Shown here: one piece after another, positions 60,160-64,000 of the stretch
How the letters are laid out: each line of letters starts with the position of its first letter
Position numbering within the stretch: the first letter of the stretch is position 1
Assembly (NCBI GenBank): GCA_016584305.1
Contig: JACEEZ010022968.1
Location: 123,653 to 187,652, forward strand
Length of the DNA: 64,000 bases
Source of the DNA: Chionoecetes opilio
Lineage: Eukaryota > Arthropoda > Malacostraca > Decapoda > Majidae
Direction: 5' to 3'
Program-made: the position numbers and the translations under genes
Notes under the pieces: model-generated
The model's input: only the letters and a program-made list of their open reading frames with translations
Database searches by the model: none
What the model was told of the DNA's origin: nothing

Positions 60160-60768
60160 TCTACAAATCGACCACATTAATGCCCAAAGCCTTTTAGCCA
60201 ATAAAGATGAAATAGATGTTTTAACTAAAGAAAGAAACAGTGATATATTTGTGTGAGTGAAACATGGCTATGCTCTGACATGAATGACGAATATATCGCA
60301 ATACCTGATTATGTTGTTTTTAGGTGTGACAAAGGAAGAGGTGGAGGTGTTTGTATTTATATAAAGGATACTTATAAAGTAACACATGTCGACATAGATA
60401 TTGAAAGACCAAAGGGAGTAGAGGACGTTTGGGTCACGGTGCAGTGTAGGAAGCTATCCTCAGTTATTGTTGGCTGTTTGTACCGCCACCCCAAGTCTCT
60501 CTCACACACGTTTGATTATATCAGTAATATCCTTCACAGTATTTCTCTACGCAATAAGCCATGCTACATTCTTGGTGATTTTAACGATAATCTTTTACAA
60601 GAAAATAGTAAGCTTCAGCAGATAATAATACACGCTAAGATGACTCAGTTAATTAATACGCCAACAAGAATCGCTCCTCCTTCTGCTACCCTGCTGGACA
60701 TAGTTGTTACCAATAAACCTGAGTCAGTAATCCACTCCGACACGACCCCTTGCCTTGTGGGTGACCAC
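60160..60768 (+). pseudogene. APE-type endonuclease of the terminal retrotransposon (5' part)
   Basis: HINAQSLLANKDEIDVL (the start motif NAxSL) precedes one frame change at about 60255. VSETWLCSDM (catalytic Glu), GRGGGVCIYIKDTYK, VGCLYRHP, CYILGDFNDNLL and TLLDIVVTN follow. The domain ends at VGDH, the catalytic Asp-His, at the exact point of the solo LTR insertion. After it the frame resumes at 61655 as ELIRVTVNLHKPKEL. Confidence 0.82.
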
Positions 60769-61650
60769 TGTTACGTCCCCAGCCACACTTCACCACACTG
60801 CAGCTCCTTGCTTCAAAAACATGCACAGTAAATATTGTGCAATACCTATCAATGTGCCTTACTTCTCCCTTAAGAGAAGTTCTCCCGTGCCGACTGGTTG
60901 GTAGCTAGATGTTCACTCCCCACACCTCACTCTCACAACCACACCTCACTCTCACAGCCACAACTCACTCTCACAACCACACCTCACTCTCACAACCACC
61001 AGGCAAATATTGACTCACTTCTCTATTTAACATATTATATATTTACATAATCATATATATACATAAACAAAGAAATAAATCTATGATAGCCCTTTGATGT
61101 CTCAAACATCAATCCACCAATCACCACATACCAGGCTACTCGCCACAGTTAAGCACACACCATCACACCATCAGGCTTACACGCCAGTCAGCACATACAC
61201 AAACCACACACCAGGCTACACGCCTCCGTTAAGCACACACTATCACACCATCAGGCTTACACGCCAGTCAACACATACACAAACCACACACCAGGCTACA
61301 CGCCTCTGTTAAGCACACACCATCACACCATCAGGCTTACACGCCAGTCAACGCAGCCACAAACCACACACCATCAGTCAATCATACAACAAATCAATCA
61401 CACACCAAGTCAATCACACACCAAGTCAATCACCAACTCAAGCACACACAATTATTTCCTTTGTACCACTCCTAACACAACACGTGGCCACCCACGGAGC
61501 ATCCACCGCCAGCTCCTAACCCACCAGCTGTCCACCCAAAAGAGACCCTCGCTCCACCTGTTCTCCGCCTCATCAACACGCTCGCTTAATTTACGGGACC
61601 ACAATCATATCACTCCACAGAAAATGTTTTTAGGGGTGGCTAAGGTAACA
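60769..61650. mobile_element. 882-bp solo LTR inserted in the endonuclease domain
   Basis: It begins TGTTACGTCCCC and ends GGGGTGGCTAAGGTAACA, an inverted terminal TGTTAC/GTAACA with the TG...CA signature of LTRs. It is flanked by CCAC on both sides (60765-60768 and 61651-61654). Removing it joins VGDH directly to ELIRV of the host element. The interior is non-coding, with a CTCACTCTCACAACCAC repeat (60920-61000) and an array of about 80 bp unit (61125-61370). A TATATA-rich block lies near 61030. Superfamily unknown. Confidence 0.82.
61120..61375. repeat. Tandem units of about 80-90 bp inside the solo LTR
   Basis: Three units with ACCAGGCTACACGCC, TTAAGCACACACCATCACAC and CATCAGGCTTACACGCCAGTCA, beginning near 61129, 61209 and 61289. 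Confidence 0.85.
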
Positions 61651-61654
61651 CCAC

Positions 61655-62330
61655 GAACTCATCCGCGTCACGGTAAACCTACACAAGCCAAAGAGTTGAC
61701 CTACTCTCAAAACTTTTCGCCAATTAAAAAGTTATTCTCCTGACTAGCTATGTACCTTATTATTAAATGAAAGACATGTTCTTGACAAAGTATTCAATAC
61801 TGATAACATCAACATTCAGGTCCAAGTATTCACAGAACACTTTCTTAAATGTTTAAAAGCATGTGCACACAAGGTAACTAAAGAAGTAAGGAGACCTTTC
61901 GCACCATGGATAACTGACGACTTGAAAACCATAATGCAGGAACGTAACGAAGTCCAGCGACAACTTAAATATGACCGAGACAACGCAAATTTGTAGGACA
62001 GATATAGGGCATTGAAAAAACAGGTCAAGAGGTCACTCCGTAACTGTAAATCCCAATATAACAAAAATAAACTTGAAGAAAACAGGGGCAACACCGCTGC
62101 TATTTGGCGCATTATAAAGGAATTGGTTCCCAGTAAGAAAAATAAAGCAAATGTAACACTTGCGGTCAATAATGTAGATATAAAGCAAAGAGCTGAGGAA
62201 TTTAATAGCTTTTTTGCAAACGTGGGAAAAAATACCTTTGAAAAAGTCCAACAAAATATAAGAGAAAGTGACGGAAGACCCCATACAACGCAGCAAGATG
62301 CCCACAAACAGTAATGTTTAGACCCAGGCC
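61655..62330 (+). pseudogene. Endonuclease end and EN-RT linker of the terminal retrotransposon
   Basis: After the LTR, LIRVTVNLHKPKELTYSQNF closes the endonuclease. Then ERHVLDKVFNTDNINIQVQ, VTKEVRRPFAPWITDDLK, a stop at 61995, and KKQVKRSLRNCKSQYNKNKL with EENRGNTAAIWRIIKELV (62012-62314). RRPFAPWITDDLK followed by a basic helix and xxWRxIKELV is the usual connector before RT in this group. Confidence 0.75.
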
Positions 62331-62359
62331 AGTGACTAGTGGACTGTCATTCTAACAAT

Positions 62360-63846
62360 AAAACACTTGAAGAACACCCACTCTTATGGTTCTGATGAAA
62401 TTCCACTTCGTTTTATAAAAGACTCTCTATCAGTAATTATAACATATTTAACTTGTATTATCAACACGTCAATTGTAACCGGAGTTATACCAGCTGCATG
62501 GAAACACGCTATGGTTGTACCAATATTAAAGTCAGGTGACAATGAAGTAGCTGGTAACTACCGCCCATATCTCTGCTACCTATACTATCTAAGGCCCTTA
62601 GAAAAAATCATAGCTACACAACCACTCAACACCTGGAAAGTAAGCAACTACTTAGTAACACCCAACACGGTTTCAGGTCTGCTCTCTCAACTGACACTGC
62701 TCTCTTAACACTGTCTAATAAATTATACGAGAACATGGACAGCAAGAAAGTCTCCTTGGTATCATTATGTGACCTTTCCAAAGCTTTCGACAGCGTAAGT
62801 CACGAAATACTAATGAAAAAGTGTATTATGTCAAATATAGATCCCTTCTGGTTTCGAAATTATCTGGAAAATAGAACGCAATCTGTGCGGTAAGGAAATC
62901 ATGTATCAGGCAAACTTGAGACCAGGTTTAGTGTCCCACAGGGATCTGTGCTCGGTCCTATTCTTTTCCTCATTTATGTAAATGATCTCTCCCATTTTAT
63001 CATCGAGTGTTTAGTGATTCGATACGCCGATGATACTCAGTCCATACATACTGGTACCATAGATAATATTCAGGAATTGATTAACAAAAGTGAACAAACT
63101 TTAACTAAAGCAAAATTGTATTTTCACACTAATGTTGAATTCTAGCAAAACACAATGTATGCTTATTGGCACCCGAGGACACATGGCACAGATCCCAAGC
63201 GACACTCGTATCCAGGTTGATGGATGACAGTACCATAGTGCCGAGCAGCTCCATACAGAACCTCGGTTTATATTTCGACAACTGTATGCTATTCGATACA
63301 CATATTACGTACATCTGTAAGAAGACTGTAGGGACTATACTGTACATAAATCGCATTAAAGATAGCTTTGATAAGAACACAAGAATCACAGTGATACAGT
63401 CTCTTGTTTTAAGCATAATAAATTATGGACTTAAGATCTGGGGAGTAGCAAGTGCAACTCATTTGCAACGCATTCAGAAATGCAGAAAAATTTGCCGCAA
63501 AATTTGCACTGGGCGGCACAAAATTTGAACATGTAACGCCATACCTGAGAGAGTCAAGTGGCTAAAGGTAAAGGAAAGGTATAAGTACGAACTTGGGGCC
63601 CTTTCTGTTTTTTAATATAATCTATAGAAGATTACCATGTTGGTTGTTCCCACTACCCAGGTAAGAGAGACACATAATGTAAACACAAGACATCAGCACC
63701 AGCTGTACGTTCCCAAAACAAACACATACACAGGAGACAGGTCAGTGCTGGTGTCTGCACCTCAACTATGGAATAGTCTTCCTACTCTTATTAAGAACAC
63801 CAAATGTATGTCTATTTTAAAAAGAAACTTACAAGCTATCTTTTAA
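62360..63846 (+). pseudogene. Reverse transcriptase and C-terminus of the terminal retrotransposon
   Basis: Across several frame changes: LKNTHSYGSDEIPLRFIKDS, VVPILKSGDNEVAGNYRP, NTQHGFRSALSTDTALL-type, LCDLSKAFDSVSHEILMKK, FSVPQGSVLGPILFLIYVND and the palm box RYADDTQSIH (63023-63034). Then SIQNLGLYFDNCMLFDTHI and VIQSLVLSIINYGLKIWG. The final open frame 63637-63846 ends QLWNSLPTLIKNTKCMSILKRNL before TAA. The YADD box is intact, but the protein is broken at about six sites. Confidence 0.82.
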
Positions 63847-64000
63847 TGCTTGACCATTAACTTTACTTGATGTTATGACATTTTAATGATTACACACCTT
63901 TGTATGACTATTATATCATTTTACGTTTTCTTACTTTTAAATAACAAAATACTTGTGTATGACTATTTTTACTATTTATTTTTATATTATTTTATTTTTT

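Larger units (their letters stand above)
60115..64000 (+). mobile_element. CR1/Jockey-group EN-RT retrotransposon, decayed, running off the window
   Basis: Endonuclease (60160-60768 plus 61655 on), linker, RT (62360-63530) and C-terminus (to 63846) are collinear on plus. A solo LTR (60769-61650) splits them. AT-rich 3' DNA follows to the window end. No 3' tail is visible, so the true end may lie beyond. Confidence 0.8.

Overview
The window looks like repeat-dominated, non-coding DNA from an arthropod nuclear genome, most likely a decapod crustacean. The evidence is very long simple-sequence arrays, several clades of decaying non-LTR retrotransposons, nested DNA transposons, degenerate TTAGG-like (arthropod telomere-like) strings, and a short dispersed repeat that I recognise as common in decapods. 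The species call is inference. Most of the long open frames are translations of microsatellites (Cys-Val, Ser-Leu, Arg-Glu, Thr-rich) and are not genes.

Layout: 1-1240 is a minisatellite whose orientation flips twice, followed by GAAG and G-rich minisatellites. A decayed Ty3/Gypsy-type LTR retrotransposon on the minus strand spans about 2732-11127. It has paired LTRs of about 1.1 kb and recognisable RT, RNase H and integrase remnants. From 11.1 to 14.0 kb is an internally deleted member of an unusual large mobile-element family. At 16-17 kb are two small TIR elements. At 17227-24159 is a hAT-type element with a perfect 8-bp target duplication. Inside it, at 18710-24108, sits a nearly complete 5.4-kb member of the unusual family. 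That member encodes an N-terminal Cys/His region, a large core, a PIN/FEN-like acidic domain with GCDTVS, and a C-terminal CXC-like cysteine cluster. A third, shorter member with TIRs of about 215 bp lies at 35266-36921. The region 24.9-28.9 kb holds a GA array and a 3.6-kb CAC/CAT array with a duplication of about 1.1 kb. The region 28973-32165 is a TTA-flanked transposon with a P2X7-C-like exon and a THAP exon, interrupted by huge CT and GA arrays.

From 32 to 49 kb there are retrotransposon 3' ends, a MITE pair, a tRNA-derived SINE, an RTE-type fragment, a CR1/L2-like element, a THAP exon and more microsatellites. The one convincing host-gene piece is a cadherin-repeat exon at 47231-47346, with a good acceptor and donor. 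From 49.1 to 59.7 kb, two inverted copies of one dispersed repeat each carry a retrotransposon insertion that the other lacks, so each documents the other's empty site. A third retrotransposon fragment and a SINE lie between them. The window ends (60.1-64.0 kb) in a decayed EN-RT retrotransposon interrupted by an 882-bp solo LTR with a 4-bp target duplication.

Almost all protein-coding remnants carry frameshifts or stops. I see no bacterial-style operon, CRISPR array or rRNA.
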